From an uncultured bacterium (lineage in GTDB: Bacteria > Cyanobacteriota > Vampirovibrionia > Gastranaerophilales > Gastranaerophilaceae): DNA of 64,000 nt. Numbering within the stretch: position 1 is the stretch's first letter; the number at the start of each line of letters is the position of its first letter. Made by a program: the position numbers and the translations under genes. The notes beneath the pieces are model-generated. The model ran no database searches. It was not told the origin of the DNA and saw only the letters and a program-made list of their open reading frames with translations. This document shows, one piece after another, positions 17,558 to 26,556 of the stretch. The stretch spans positions 1-64,000 of the forward strand of contig CACZFL010000006.1 of NCBI GenBank assembly GCA_902780525.1, written 5' to 3'.

Positions 17558-19147
17558 TTATACTGTCAGATTCACATACTTCGGATTATGAACGCCGTCA
17601 ATTTTTTCTATTGCTTTCAAAGTTTCATCATCAACTACTGTATCAATATTTATAACCATGATTGATTCTTCGTGCTTGTCGTTCTTTTGAACAACGTTCA
17701 TTGAACCAATATTGATTCCTTTTTCTCCAATTACTTTAGCTACTTGCGCAATCATCGACGGTTTATTGGTATGCGGAACAATAAGTACGTGACGTTCAGG
17801 TCTGATACTTGTTTCATATTCGTTAATCTTAACTATTCTCGGAATATCTTTTGTAACAAGTGCACCTGCAACAATAGTTGTTTCCTTATCTGTTGTTAAT
17901 TTAACGGTAATTCTTCCTGCAAAGTTCGAGTTGACTTTGGATTTAGAAGATACCACGTCAATACCTCTTTTCTTAGCAATAACAGGAGCGTTAACGTAGT
18001 TTACACCTTCCAGACGTGAAGAAAAAGCACCTTTCAGTATAGCGACTTCAAGCGGCTGAATATCTTTGTCTGCTAAATCACCATCTGCAATAATTTCAAT
18101 TGATTTTATTGCACCTGTAGAGATTTGAACCGCAAGTTCACCTGTATTTTCTGCTATACCCATATAATCTTTAACAGGTTCCAACCTGTCAGGCCTGAGT
18201 GAAGGAATATTAACAGCAGAAGAAGCCGAACCACCTGAAAGAACTGCTTTAATCTGTTCAGCAACATCAATTGCAACATTCATCTGAGCTTCGGTTGTAC
18301 TTGCGCCCAAATGGGGAGTAAGCACAATATTCTTTTCGCACTGTATCAAAGGACATTCCTGAATATTCGGTTCGTTTTCATATACATCAATTGCTGCACC
18401 TGCAACGTAACCGTTGTTAATTGCTTCTTTAAGGTCATTTTCATTTATGATACCGCCACGGGCACAGTTAACAAGACGAACACCCTGTTTCATCTTAGCA
18501 ATAGTATCTTTGTTAATCATGTTAAGAGTGTCTTTTGTTTTAGGAACATGTACGGTAATAAAATCGCATCTTCCCCAGAAATTATCAAGGTTATCAATGT
18601 ATTCCGCACCCATCTTTTCAACGAACTCTTTTGAAGAAAATGGGTCATAAACAACAACCTTCATCCCGAGAGCAAGCGCAACTTCACCAACATGAGAACC
18701 GATTTTACCGAAACCTATGATACCGAGTGTCTTTTTGTATAACTCCGTTCCGACAAATTTTGAACGTTCCCATTTGCCCTCTTTTGTGGAAGTAGCTGCA
18801 GGAGCAACATTACGTGCCATAGCTAACATTAAAGCGATTGTATGTTCAGACGCTGCCATTGTGTTCCCGTCAGGAGAGTTAACAACAATAATACCTTTTT
18901 GTGTTGCAGCCTCTAAATCAATATTATCAACACCAACACCGGCTCTGCCGATAATCTTTAAATTTACCCCTGCATTTATAATGTTTGCGGTAACTTTTGT
19001 CTGGCTTCTTACCATAAGAGCGTCATAATTAGGAATAACTTTAATCAGTTCTTCTTCGCTCATTGTAGGCAGAAAATCCACTTCTGCCGCAGGCTCTATA
19101 ATCTTTCCTGCCGATTCGTTTATTTTATCCGTTACTAAAACTTTCAT
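17558..19147 (-). CDS. serA: D-3-phosphoglycerate dehydrogenase
   Basis: 529 residues, the long form. Residues ~1-310 hold the substrate- and NAD-binding domains with LGIIGFGKIGSHV near 145, NCARGGIINE near 227 and the catalytic His in LTPHLGASTTEAQ near 280. Then come the ASB intervening domain and a C-terminal ACT domain (HTNKPSMIAQVAKVIGEKGINI), the usual site of serine feedback control. It makes 3-phosphohydroxypyruvate, the first step of serine synthesis. It starts five bases after the aminotransferase stop; the GAGGGG of the repeat that holds that stop serves as ribosome site. Confidence 0.95.
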   Translation of the reverse strand: MKVLVTDKINESAGKIIEPAAEVDFLPTMSEEELIKVIPNYDALMVRSQTKVTANIINAGVNLKIIGRAGVGVDNIDLEAATQKGIIVVNSPDGNTMAASEHTIALMLAMARNVAPAATSTKEGKWERSKFVGTELYKKTLGIIGFGKIGSHVGEVALALGMKVVVYDPFSSKEFVEKMGAEYIDNLDNFWGRCDFITVHVPKTKDTLNMINKDTIAKMKQGVRLVNCARGGIINENDLKEAINNGYVAGAAIDVYENEPNIQECPLIQCEKNIVLTPHLGASTTEAQMNVAIDVAEQIKAVLSGGSASSAVNIPSLRPDRLEPVKDYMGIAENTGELAVQISTGAIKSIEIIADGDLADKDIQPLEVAILKGAFSSRLEGVNYVNAPVIAKKRGIDVVSSKSKVNSNFAGRITVKLTTDKETTIVAGALVTKDIPRIVKINEYETSIRPERHVLIVPHTNKPSMIAQVAKVIGEKGINIGSMNVVQKNDKHEESIMVINIDTVVDDETLKAIEKIDGVHNPKYVNLTV

Positions 19148-19152
19148 ATTAT

Positions 19153-20307
19153 TTACCCCTCTGCTAATTCCTTTATGACTGTTGCAACACCTTTTCCAAG
19201 TTCAAATTTATAACCAAGTTTATAAAGAGTTGCCTCTAATGCTCCTACTGCAGCAATAACGTCTCTATCGCATACAAAACCTAGTGTACCCATTCTGAAA
19301 ATCTTATCTTTAAGAGCATTTTGACCGTTTGCAACAAGTACGTCAAAGTCTTCTTTGATTGTTTTTCTGATATCAGGAACACTGATACCTTCCGGCGGGT
19401 AAATAGAAGTGATTGAATGGCTTGCATTCTTATCATCTTTTACAACAAGCTCTAATCCGATTGCTCTGATTGCGGAACGAAGCGCCAAAGCGTGTTTTTT
19501 GTGACGCGCATTCATATTTTCTATGCCTTCAGTCTTAATCATCTCTAAAGCTTTATCCAAACCTGCAAACAGATTTACTGCAGGAGTAAACGGAGTAGAA
19601 TCAGCCTGAACAGACTTCCTGTATGAAGCCCAATCCCAATAGAAGCTAGGATGTTTGCATTCTTCATAAACCTTCCATGCTCTCTCATTTGCAACAAGAA
19701 ACGCAAGTCCCGGAGGAATCATAAATCCTTTTTGTGAACCTGATACAAGAACATCAATTCCCCACTCATCAGGATTACATTCCATAGCGCAAACAGATGT
19801 TACACCGTCAACAACAGATAAAGCACCGTGTTCACGGATAATAGAACAAAGTGTTTTAACATCATTAGCTGCGCCTGTTGAAGTTTCAGAATGTGTCAAA
19901 GTAACAATTTTTATCTTCTTTTCTGTATCCTCAGCAAGTTTTGCTCTCAAAACTTCAGGGTCAATAACTTCGCCTGTCCCGACTTCTATTTTTTCAACAA
20001 TTGCGCCTCTTGATTCGGCAATTTTTGCCCATCTGTTACCGAAGTTACCCAAAACAAGTGATAAAACATGGTCACCTTCGTTAACAAGGTTTTCCAAAGC
20101 AGCACACATTGCACCTGTACCTGAAGATGTATAAACAAATACATCATTTTTTGTTCTGAAAACATATTTTAAATTTTCATAAACATTATGCAAAATTTTT
20201 GAAAACTCTCCGCTTCTGTGTCCTATCGGATGCTTTGCAACCTCTAACATTACACTTTCCGGAACGGGTGTAGGTCCCGGAATCATCAAAAATAATTTAT
20301 CCTTCAT
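19153..20307 (-). CDS. Class V aminotransferase (serine-pyruvate / alanine-glyoxylate type), likely the phosphoserine step
   Basis: A 384-residue PLP enzyme. IPGPTPVPESV, HRSGEFS, SSGTGAMCAALEN, VVDGVTSV and the PLP lysine in SGSQKGFMIPPGLAF identify the serine-pyruvate aminotransferase group, not the SerC group. It is the first gene of an operon with serA and serB, so it most likely converts phosphohydroxypyruvate to phosphoserine in place of SerC (inference from the operon). GGAGGAG precedes the ATG. Confidence 0.88.
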   Translation of the reverse strand: MKDKLFLMIPGPTPVPESVMLEVAKHPIGHRSGEFSKILHNVYENLKYVFRTKNDVFVYTSSGTGAMCAALENLVNEGDHVLSLVLGNFGNRWAKIAESRGAIVEKIEVGTGEVIDPEVLRAKLAEDTEKKIKIVTLTHSETSTGAANDVKTLCSIIREHGALSVVDGVTSVCAMECNPDEWGIDVLVSGSQKGFMIPPGLAFLVANERAWKVYEECKHPSFYWDWASYRKSVQADSTPFTPAVNLFAGLDKALEMIKTEGIENMNARHKKHALALRSAIRAIGLELVVKDDKNASHSITSIYPPEGISVPDIRKTIKEDFDVLVANGQNALKDKIFRMGTLGFVCDRDVIAAVGALEATLYKLGYKFELGKGVATVIKELAEG

Positions 20308-20337
20308 ATACTCTCCTCCCTAAACTTTAGTAAGTTT

Positions 20338-20367
20338 ATTCTATCACAGTATCACCATGCCGTTCAA
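20338..20367 (-). promoter_or_regulatory. Promoter of the serine operon
   Basis: Minus strand: TTGAAC (20362-20367), 18-base spacer, TAGAAT (20338-20343) preceded by TGa (extended -10). The leader of about 25 bases carries GGAGGAG. Confidence 0.6.
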
Positions 20368-20403
20368 TAAATATGTAAAGTTTTACAAAAAATTTTGTAC
20401 AGA

Positions 20404-20431
20404 TTGACCGATTTAAAAAAAATTGTAAAAT
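20404..20431 (+). promoter_or_regulatory. Promoter of the GH35 gene, predicted leaderless
   Basis: TTGACC (20404-20409) and TAAAAT (20426-20431) are 16 bases apart. The -10 ends seven bases before the ATG at 20439, and no Shine-Dalgarno is present, so the transcript should start at the initiation codon. Confidence 0.65.
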
Positions 20432-20438
20432 AGAATAT

Positions 20439-22880
20439 ATGGAAGTAACTTTTGACAAATATTCCCTAATGATTGACGGAAAACGTGTGTTTATAAAAAG
20501 CGGGGCGTTCCATTATTTCAGAACACCCGGGGTTAAAATGGCACGTGACCGTTTCTTAAAAATGAAAGCAGGCGGATACAATACCGTTGACATTTATTTT
20601 AACTGGAACTACCACAGTGCACAGCGAGGTGAGTACGATTTTTCCGGAATAAAAGATGTAAGAAAAGTTTTGGAAGAGGCTAAAAAGGCAGGTCTGTATG
20701 TAATAGCACGCCCAGGGCCGTTTATTAACGCAGAAGTTAATGCCGGAGGACTTCCGTTTTGGCTTTTAAAAATGGAAGATGTTATTCCGAGAAACAGAAT
20801 AGGTACGGAATACAAATATTCTCCAAAATACATGGAATGCGTTGCGGAATGGTATGACCACATTATTCCGATAATTAAAGAGTTTGATAATGTAATTCTT
20901 TTCCAGATAGAGAACGAATACGCAACTGACAGTATGGAAGAAGACTACATGCGTGAACTTTACAAGATGGTCCGTGAAAGGGGTATAACCTGTCCTATAT
21001 TCCATAATGACGCTTATTTTGCAGGGCTTTGGGCCGATTGTGTAGATATATATGCACTTGATCTTTATCCCTACATTAATCCGAATCAGAATTGGAAACA
21101 GGATAATTTTTGCTTTGATACGCTTGATAATGTCGAGGATATTTTCAGATGTGCAAAAGATAATGCTCCGCCGTTTATTGCGGAAATGCAGTCAGGCTGG
21201 TTTGATAAGTGGGATGGCTCTGGCTACAGCCACATAAGAGAAGCACTCGGTGATGAGCATATAAATATAATGACAAAAACTGCTCTTTCTCAGGGGGTAA
21301 CGCTGTTTAATCATTATATGGCTGCAGGCGGTACAAATTGGGGAGATTTAGCCTGTGATGAAGTCTATACAAGTTATGAGTTTACGGCGCCAATTGATGA
21401 ATTTGGCGTTTTACAGAGCAACTTTTATAAAGCAAAAGAAATAAATTACTTCCTTGATTCTTTTGATCTGACTTGTACGGAACCAAAAGATTTTGATTTT
21501 CAGCAGGAAAATATTTATTCAAAAATGCGCCACGACAATATCAATGACTGTGACTGGCTTTTCATAAGAAACATGGGAATAAATAAAAAAATCAATGAAG
21601 CAGAAGGCGGCGTTACGCTTCCAAACGGCAAAACCGTTGTATTAAAATCCTGTGATATGAAGATTTGTCCCGTAAATCTTAAACTTAAAGCCTGTGATAT
21701 AGAATTTTCAGATGTCGAAATATTTGCAAGACTTCAGAATGAAAAAGAAGAAGCTGTTTTCTTTATTGCTGATAAAAATGCAAATATTTATATGTCAGAT
21801 GGTACGGTAATCAAAGGCGACAAAACGGATTTTGAAAACTATACATTTGAGAGAGACGGTAAAAGTACGCAATTTATCTTTTTGACAAAACATCTTGCTG
21901 ACAGAAGCTGGTTCCTCGGCGACAAAATGATATTCAATGCAGACTACGTGCTTCCAAACGGAGCTGTTGCAGTTGAGAAAAATACGGAAATTGCATACTT
22001 TGATTTAAAATACAAATTTGCAAAAAGAAATTGCATCGTTGATGCGTTTTCAAAAACACCTTCCATTGAGCAATTGGAAATATCAGATGTAAAATTCTGT
22101 GCTCCAGAAATTGATTTGGATTATGATTATTCCGACTGGAAAAAGATTCCTGCGGGTGGAAAAACAGATGCATTTTCCTGTGATATTTACGACGAGTTCA
22201 TCTGGTACAAAGCAAAAATACCAAACAATCTGACGGAAATAACTTTAAGCGCAAGACATTTGTTTGCAGTTTATGTCAATGGAAAAGAGATTATAAACAG
22301 AAACAGTTATAAGCTTGAAAAATTGCAGGAAGTTCCTGAAACAATTTCTGTTCCGCTTAATAAGAAAATTTTATACAGAGAAGAAAACGAGCTTACAATA
22401 CTCGTTCAGAACCTCGGTTTTGACAAAGGCTTTTCGGGGGATACAAACAATCCGCGCGGACTTGTTATTTTTGAAACAACTCCTAAGGTTCCCGTTGAGT
22501 TTTACGTATGCGACAGACTCGCTCCAGAATACAGTACAAGATTTGAAAGCGATAATCCGTATTTGTCAAAAATCACGGTAAATTTTGATATTAATATGAA
22601 AGATAATGTATTTTTTGCAAAATATATATCTTTTGAAGACTTCAGATGCAGGCGGGCAACAATATATCTGAACGGTGTTAAAATAGGCAGATACATAAAA
22701 CGGAGACATGTTCAGGACAAATTCTATCTGATTAACGAATTTTTAAAACCTCATAACACCATTGATATCGTAGTTTGGGAAAAAGACAGGAACGTTAAGT
22801 CCGCATGGGGCTTTAAATCCGACTTAAAAAATGTTAAAATACTATTAGGAACATTCAAAATTTGTCAGCTGTTTAAATAA
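20439..22880 (+). CDS. Glycoside hydrolase family 35 beta-galactosidase
   Basis: 813 residues. The N-terminal TIM barrel (to about 330) has SGAFHYFRTP, GGYNTVDIYFNWNYH, ARPGPFINAEVNAGGLPFWLL, the acid/base Glu in FQIENEY (about E160) and the nucleophile Glu in AEMQSGWF (about E249), as in GH35. The remainder is beta-rich, ending in jelly-roll domains with sugar-binding-like WYKAKIP and SARHLFAVYVNGK. No signal peptide, so it should act in the cytosol on imported galactosides. A small beta-rich gene follows after 11 bases. The lack of a leader sets it apart from most sugar-hydrolase genes. Confidence 0.92.
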   Translation: MEVTFDKYSLMIDGKRVFIKSGAFHYFRTPGVKMARDRFLKMKAGGYNTVDIYFNWNYHSAQRGEYDFSGIKDVRKVLEEAKKAGLYVIARPGPFINAEVNAGGLPFWLLKMEDVIPRNRIGTEYKYSPKYMECVAEWYDHIIPIIKEFDNVILFQIENEYATDSMEEDYMRELYKMVRERGITCPIFHNDAYFAGLWADCVDIYALDLYPYINPNQNWKQDNFCFDTLDNVEDIFRCAKDNAPPFIAEMQSGWFDKWDGSGYSHIREALGDEHINIMTKTALSQGVTLFNHYMAAGGTNWGDLACDEVYTSYEFTAPIDEFGVLQSNFYKAKEINYFLDSFDLTCTEPKDFDFQQENIYSKMRHDNINDCDWLFIRNMGINKKINEAEGGVTLPNGKTVVLKSCDMKICPVNLKLKACDIEFSDVEIFARLQNEKEEAVFFIADKNANIYMSDGTVIKGDKTDFENYTFERDGKSTQFIFLTKHLADRSWFLGDKMIFNADYVLPNGAVAVEKNTEIAYFDLKYKFAKRNCIVDAFSKTPSIEQLEISDVKFCAPEIDLDYDYSDWKKIPAGGKTDAFSCDIYDEFIWYKAKIPNNLTEITLSARHLFAVYVNGKEIINRNSYKLEKLQEVPETISVPLNKKILYREENELTILVQNLGFDKGFSGDTNNPRGLVIFETTPKVPVEFYVCDRLAPEYSTRFESDNPYLSKITVNFDINMKDNVFFAKYISFEDFRCRRATIYLNGVKIGRYIKRRHVQDKFYLINEFLKPHNTIDIVVWEKDRNVKSAWGFKSDLKNVKILLGTFKICQLFK

Positions 22881-22891
22881 GAGGTGTGAAA

Positions 22892-23257
22892 ATGGTCGTA
22901 GTCCCCGATTTTTTAATCAAAAGAATCTATCAGAAAGGTTCTTTGAAGAAATTTGACGACGGTGCAAGCTTTAATCTCAAAAATGTGCTCGGGCCCGGAT
23001 TTATAAGCGGTTTTAATTACGTAAAGATTAACGATGTAGTATATGATGCCCAAAATGTTAAATTCATTATGAACGGTCAGGAATATACAAGCGCAGATGT
23101 ATCAGAAGATCACCCCATAGCTTTCAGACTCGGACAGGTTGGAACGCTTGTTGTAAAAGGTGAGCAAAGTGTAACGGAAGGTGTTAACAAAATTGTGATA
23201 GAAGCTCTTAACCCCGAAGCAGGCGTCGTTAAATTATCAGTTGAAGATAATGTTTAA
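22892..23257 (+). CDS. Small beta-rich protein, co-transcribed with GH35
   Basis: 121 residues starting MVVVPDFLIKRIYQKGSLK. GAGGTG lies five bases before this ATG; a GTG six bases upstream overlaps the ribosome site and is less likely. Alternating hydrophobic residues and Gly/Asn turns suggest an all-beta domain (DVVYDAQNVKFIMNGQEYTSADV). I recall similar ~120-residue stand-alone proteins of unknown role but cannot name the family with confidence. Eleven bases after the GH35 stop, so same mRNA. Confidence 0.75.
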   Translation: MVVVPDFLIKRIYQKGSLKKFDDGASFNLKNVLGPGFISGFNYVKINDVVYDAQNVKFIMNGQEYTSADVSEDHPIAFRLGQVGTLVVKGEQSVTEGVNKIVIEALNPEAGVVKLSVEDNV

Positions 23258-23261
23258 GTTT

Positions 23262-24851
23262 TTATCTTTTTAATCTTGCAAGAAGCTCTTTTGCATAATC
23301 CATTTTAAAGATTATGTTCAGCACTGTATAAAGTGTTCCGCAGGCAAGCATTACTACCGTAATTTTTGCAAGCTCAAATACATATTTGGGTAAGTTTATG
23401 CTGTTAAACTCAGCACAGATAAACCAGCCTGCGATAAAAGTAATTGCACCGGCAAGTAACATTTTACCAAAATTTATAAACAGGGTTTTGTAATCAAGTT
23501 TAATTATCTTATGCATAAATAAACCGAGCATAGTTGCGTTGAAGAGTGTTACAAAAGAGGTTGAAAGTGTTATGCCTGCAATACCCATATTTAGTTTTAA
23601 AATAAGCAGCCAGTTTAAGAATGCTTTTAATACAATCGCTGAGGTTGCAATAACAAACGGGGTTTTAGAATCATTGTAAGCGTAATAAACTCTTGTGATT
23701 GAATCTCTGAACACGTACGGAAGAATGGAAAATGACAAGAAACACAGGGCTTCTGATACCATAAGTACCGCATTTGAGTTAAAAGCACCTCTTTCAAAAA
23801 CAAGAGAAATACCGTCTTGAGCGAGAAGTATTATAAAAATTATCATAGGTATTGCCGCAAATAAGAGAACGCCTACTCCTTTATTAAAGTATTTTCTTAT
23901 TGAATCTTCATCACCATCACCTGCAAGTCTTGAGAATATAGGGAACAGCGGAACTAAAAATGCAGTGACTAAAATCCCTACCGGAAACTGGAATATTCTG
24001 TTCGCAAATACAACCGCTGTCCATGCACCAAGTACAAGATTTGATGCAAAGAACATATCTATATAAATTCCGATTTGTCCGATTGTTGAACTTAAAATCG
24101 CAGGGAATAAAAGTTCGCAAATATTCTTAAACTGCGGATTATTTCTTATATCAAGATTAGGTTTAATTCTGTATCCGATTTGTCTGAGCTTCGGAAACTG
24201 AATAAGTATCTGACAAATTGCACCCAATAGTGTTGCTCCTGCAAGCACCAGTCCTGATTTATCATTATGCGCAAGCGATATTGAAATAATAACAACAAGG
24301 CTTAAAACCATAGGTGATAAATTCGGAAGAATAAATTGCTTATGTACAATTAAAAGTCCGTAATAAATACCTATAATTCCTCCGATTAAAATAATCGGTG
24401 ACATTATTTTAAAATGCAAAGATGCAAGGTTAATAAGTTCAGGTGTTCCTGCTGAGATTATCAACCCCATTATTTTGTCTGCAAAGAAGAACCCTGCAAC
24501 AGCAACAAGTGCAAAAAATAAAAACGCACAGGTTAAAAATGTATTATAAAGTCTGTTTACTTCTTCATTTGGCTTATCATCAGCCCCAACCAGTTTTGAA
24601 AAAACGGCAACCGCGGCACTGTGGAAAGGCCCTCCGACTCCGCCCAGAATAATTATTGCAAGCGAAGGAATCTGAAGCGCATAAAAATAAGCATCAGAAA
24701 CAAGGGTTGCACCATAAAAGTTAGCTACAACCATATCTCTGACAAATCCGATAAGCTTGCTTGCAATTGTCACAACAGCAATAAGCCAGGCGGCTTTTAA
24801 GACTCCGCCTTCAATAGTTGTATTTTTTGCTGCTGTTACTTTTTCTTCCAC
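23262..24851 (-). CDS. murJ: Lipid II flippase MurJ
   Basis: 529 residues, about 14 membrane helices. ASKLIGFVRDMVVANFYG near residue 25, GGVGGPFHSAAVAVFSK near 60 and ITRVYYAYNDSKTPF near 385 are hallmarks of the MurJ/MviN family, which moves the peptidoglycan precursor across the inner membrane. The start codon is GTG at 24851 with AAGGA about ten bases upstream. It follows the SpoIID-like gene after four bases, so cell-wall functions are grouped. Confidence 0.93.
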   Translation of the reverse strand: MEEKVTAAKNTTIEGGVLKAAWLIAVVTIASKLIGFVRDMVVANFYGATLVSDAYFYALQIPSLAIIILGGVGGPFHSAAVAVFSKLVGADDKPNEEVNRLYNTFLTCAFLFFALVAVAGFFFADKIMGLIISAGTPELINLASLHFKIMSPIILIGGIIGIYYGLLIVHKQFILPNLSPMVLSLVVIISISLAHNDKSGLVLAGATLLGAICQILIQFPKLRQIGYRIKPNLDIRNNPQFKNICELLFPAILSSTIGQIGIYIDMFFASNLVLGAWTAVVFANRIFQFPVGILVTAFLVPLFPIFSRLAGDGDEDSIRKYFNKGVGVLLFAAIPMIIFIILLAQDGISLVFERGAFNSNAVLMVSEALCFLSFSILPYVFRDSITRVYYAYNDSKTPFVIATSAIVLKAFLNWLLILKLNMGIAGITLSTSFVTLFNATMLGLFMHKIIKLDYKTLFINFGKMLLAGAITFIAGWFICAEFNSINLPKYVFELAKITVVMLACGTLYTVLNIIFKMDYAKELLARLKR

Positions 24852-24855
24852 TTAT

Positions 24856-26556
24856 TTATTTTTCCTTTGCTTCTTCGCAAAATTCAAATTTTTTGTATTT
24901 TTCCACCAGTTCAATATATGCACTGAAAGAACGTCCCAGTGACGGTGCGTGGAAAATTATTGTATTAAATCCGTCATCAATATATCTTGAAATATCAACC
25001 TTGTATTCACGGTGAAAAACAGGTTTTGCAACCGGAAATTCATGTTCTCTGCCGTTTATCATAACCGCTATTTTAGGAGCAGAAGTATCTGTTATAACAA
25101 TTTGTGCTCTGCCAATCGGTGCCCAGAATGTTTGTTTAACGTCATTTCCGCTTACCGTAACAGGAATTGTTCCAAGGTTAATATCAGTATAATAATGTCT
25201 TAATATATTATAGTAAGGCTGATTTAATTTGGTTGCCATATAACCGGCTCCGAACTGGCTCATTCCGACACCGTGTCCGAACCCTCCGCCAAACACGGTA
25301 ATTGTTTTGACATTTCCGTAGTTATCAAGCTGTTTTTCAAAGACTGCATTTGCACTGGGAAGAGATACTCCATCCTTTTGAAAAACCCGTCTTATGACAA
25401 GTTCCTTTGATACAAGATAACAGCCTTTTGAAGTCTGAATCTCAATCTCCATAATTTTCCCTGAGTTTCCGCGCTTCATAACTGCAATACCTTTAATCTT
25501 ACCAATATCTTCTCCCTGGCGAACAACAGGATGAACAAAGCCTGTTTTTGATTGTGCAGGAAGAGTTTTTTCCAAAACTTCTTTTAACTCGGCTCCTCCC
25601 CACTCTTTTGTCCATCTGTAATAAGGGGATTCTATATCAAAGGAAGGGATTCTTGATTCATAGAACTCTTTTGCTTTTTCATCATTATCAATAGGCTTAA
25701 AATCTGATTTATCAGGAACTGCAACTAAATACGGTTTGTGAGGTGCAGGAAAAATTTTTGTGTTTGTATCAGAAAAAGCATTTGTATAACTTTCTGTATA
25801 TCCGCCTGCTGTTGAACTGTATAAGGCAAGTATCAATTCGTTATTGTATAAAGCAACAATTCCGTCTGTTTCCATCACGGCTCTTGTTGCCAGTTCGTCT
25901 TCAGTATTTGCACCGAAATAAACCTGACTTGCAACACTATCTACAACGTTAAATTCTTTATATGCCTGAGTTCTTGGTGTCAAAACGTAGTTTCTTGCGG
26001 CAACAGCCTGTGCTTTTAAAGCTTCTAAACCAAATCTGACAGGCATTTCATTCGGAACAACTCCCTTCAGGTATTCCTGAATCTCTACTATATTAACAAG
26101 ATAAAATCCTTCGTTATTTTTCTGTGCTATTTCGAATGCTCCGTGGTAAAGAGCTGGAATACTTTTTCTGTACAATCCTCTTACACCGAGTAAACCTCTG
26201 GGGCAAATAAGGACTACGTCCTGGAACAGATGTGATGTTTCGCCGATAGATATAATCAGCCCTCTTTCGCTTTGACGTATATTAATATCAGTATCGGGGG
26301 TAACTTTGGTGATAATTTTTTTTGTTGCTTTATCACAAAGTTCACATTCTGCCGTGCCATAAAGTGTAATATCCTGCCTTAAGACATTTTGAAATTTGTT
26401 ATCGGTAATCCCGACACGTACAATGTTGTAATCATAATTTGTCGCAGCATATACACAGTTAAGTATCAGTGAAAGAGCAAATGCTATTGAACAAAAAATA
26501 ATTTTCCATTTTCTATTTTCTATTTTCAATTGTATATTTACCCCTTTAGTTCCCAA
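24856..26556 (-). CDS. SpoIID/LytB-domain protein, secreted or membrane-anchored
   Basis: 566 residues. The N-terminus has a Lys-rich start and a hydrophobic stretch ending CVYA near residue 37, a likely signal peptide. The SpoIID domain covers about 140-450: EYLKGVVPNEMP, ALKAQAVAARNYVL, VVDSVASQVYFGA, LYSSTAGGYTESY and FGHGVGMSQFGAGYMA. SpoIID enzymes are lytic transglycosylases acting on peptidoglycan; here there is no sporulation, so a division or wall-remodelling role is inferred. The frame starts at 26556, overlapping cysS by 19 bases. A TTG at 26529 would give a start nearer the signal peptide; I cannot decide between them. Confidence 0.82.
   Translation of the reverse strand: MGTKGVNIQLKIENRKWKIIFCSIAFALSLILNCVYAATNYDYNIVRVGITDNKFQNVLRQDITLYGTAECELCDKATKKIITKVTPDTDINIRQSERGLIISIGETSHLFQDVVLICPRGLLGVRGLYRKSIPALYHGAFEIAQKNNEGFYLVNIVEIQEYLKGVVPNEMPVRFGLEALKAQAVAARNYVLTPRTQAYKEFNVVDSVASQVYFGANTEDELATRAVMETDGIVALYNNELILALYSSTAGGYTESYTNAFSDTNTKIFPAPHKPYLVAVPDKSDFKPIDNDEKAKEFYESRIPSFDIESPYYRWTKEWGGAELKEVLEKTLPAQSKTGFVHPVVRQGEDIGKIKGIAVMKRGNSGKIMEIEIQTSKGCYLVSKELVIRRVFQKDGVSLPSANAVFEKQLDNYGNVKTITVFGGGFGHGVGMSQFGAGYMATKLNQPYYNILRHYYTDINLGTIPVTVSGNDVKQTFWAPIGRAQIVITDTSAPKIAVMINGREHEFPVAKPVFHREYKVDISRYIDDGFNTIIFHAPSLGRSFSAYIELVEKYKKFEFCEEAKEK

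Noticed and set aside
24856-26556. Sporulation role for the SpoIID-like protein
   Set aside because: No other sporulation gene is present; the domain is also found in non-sporulating bacteria and cyanobacteria.
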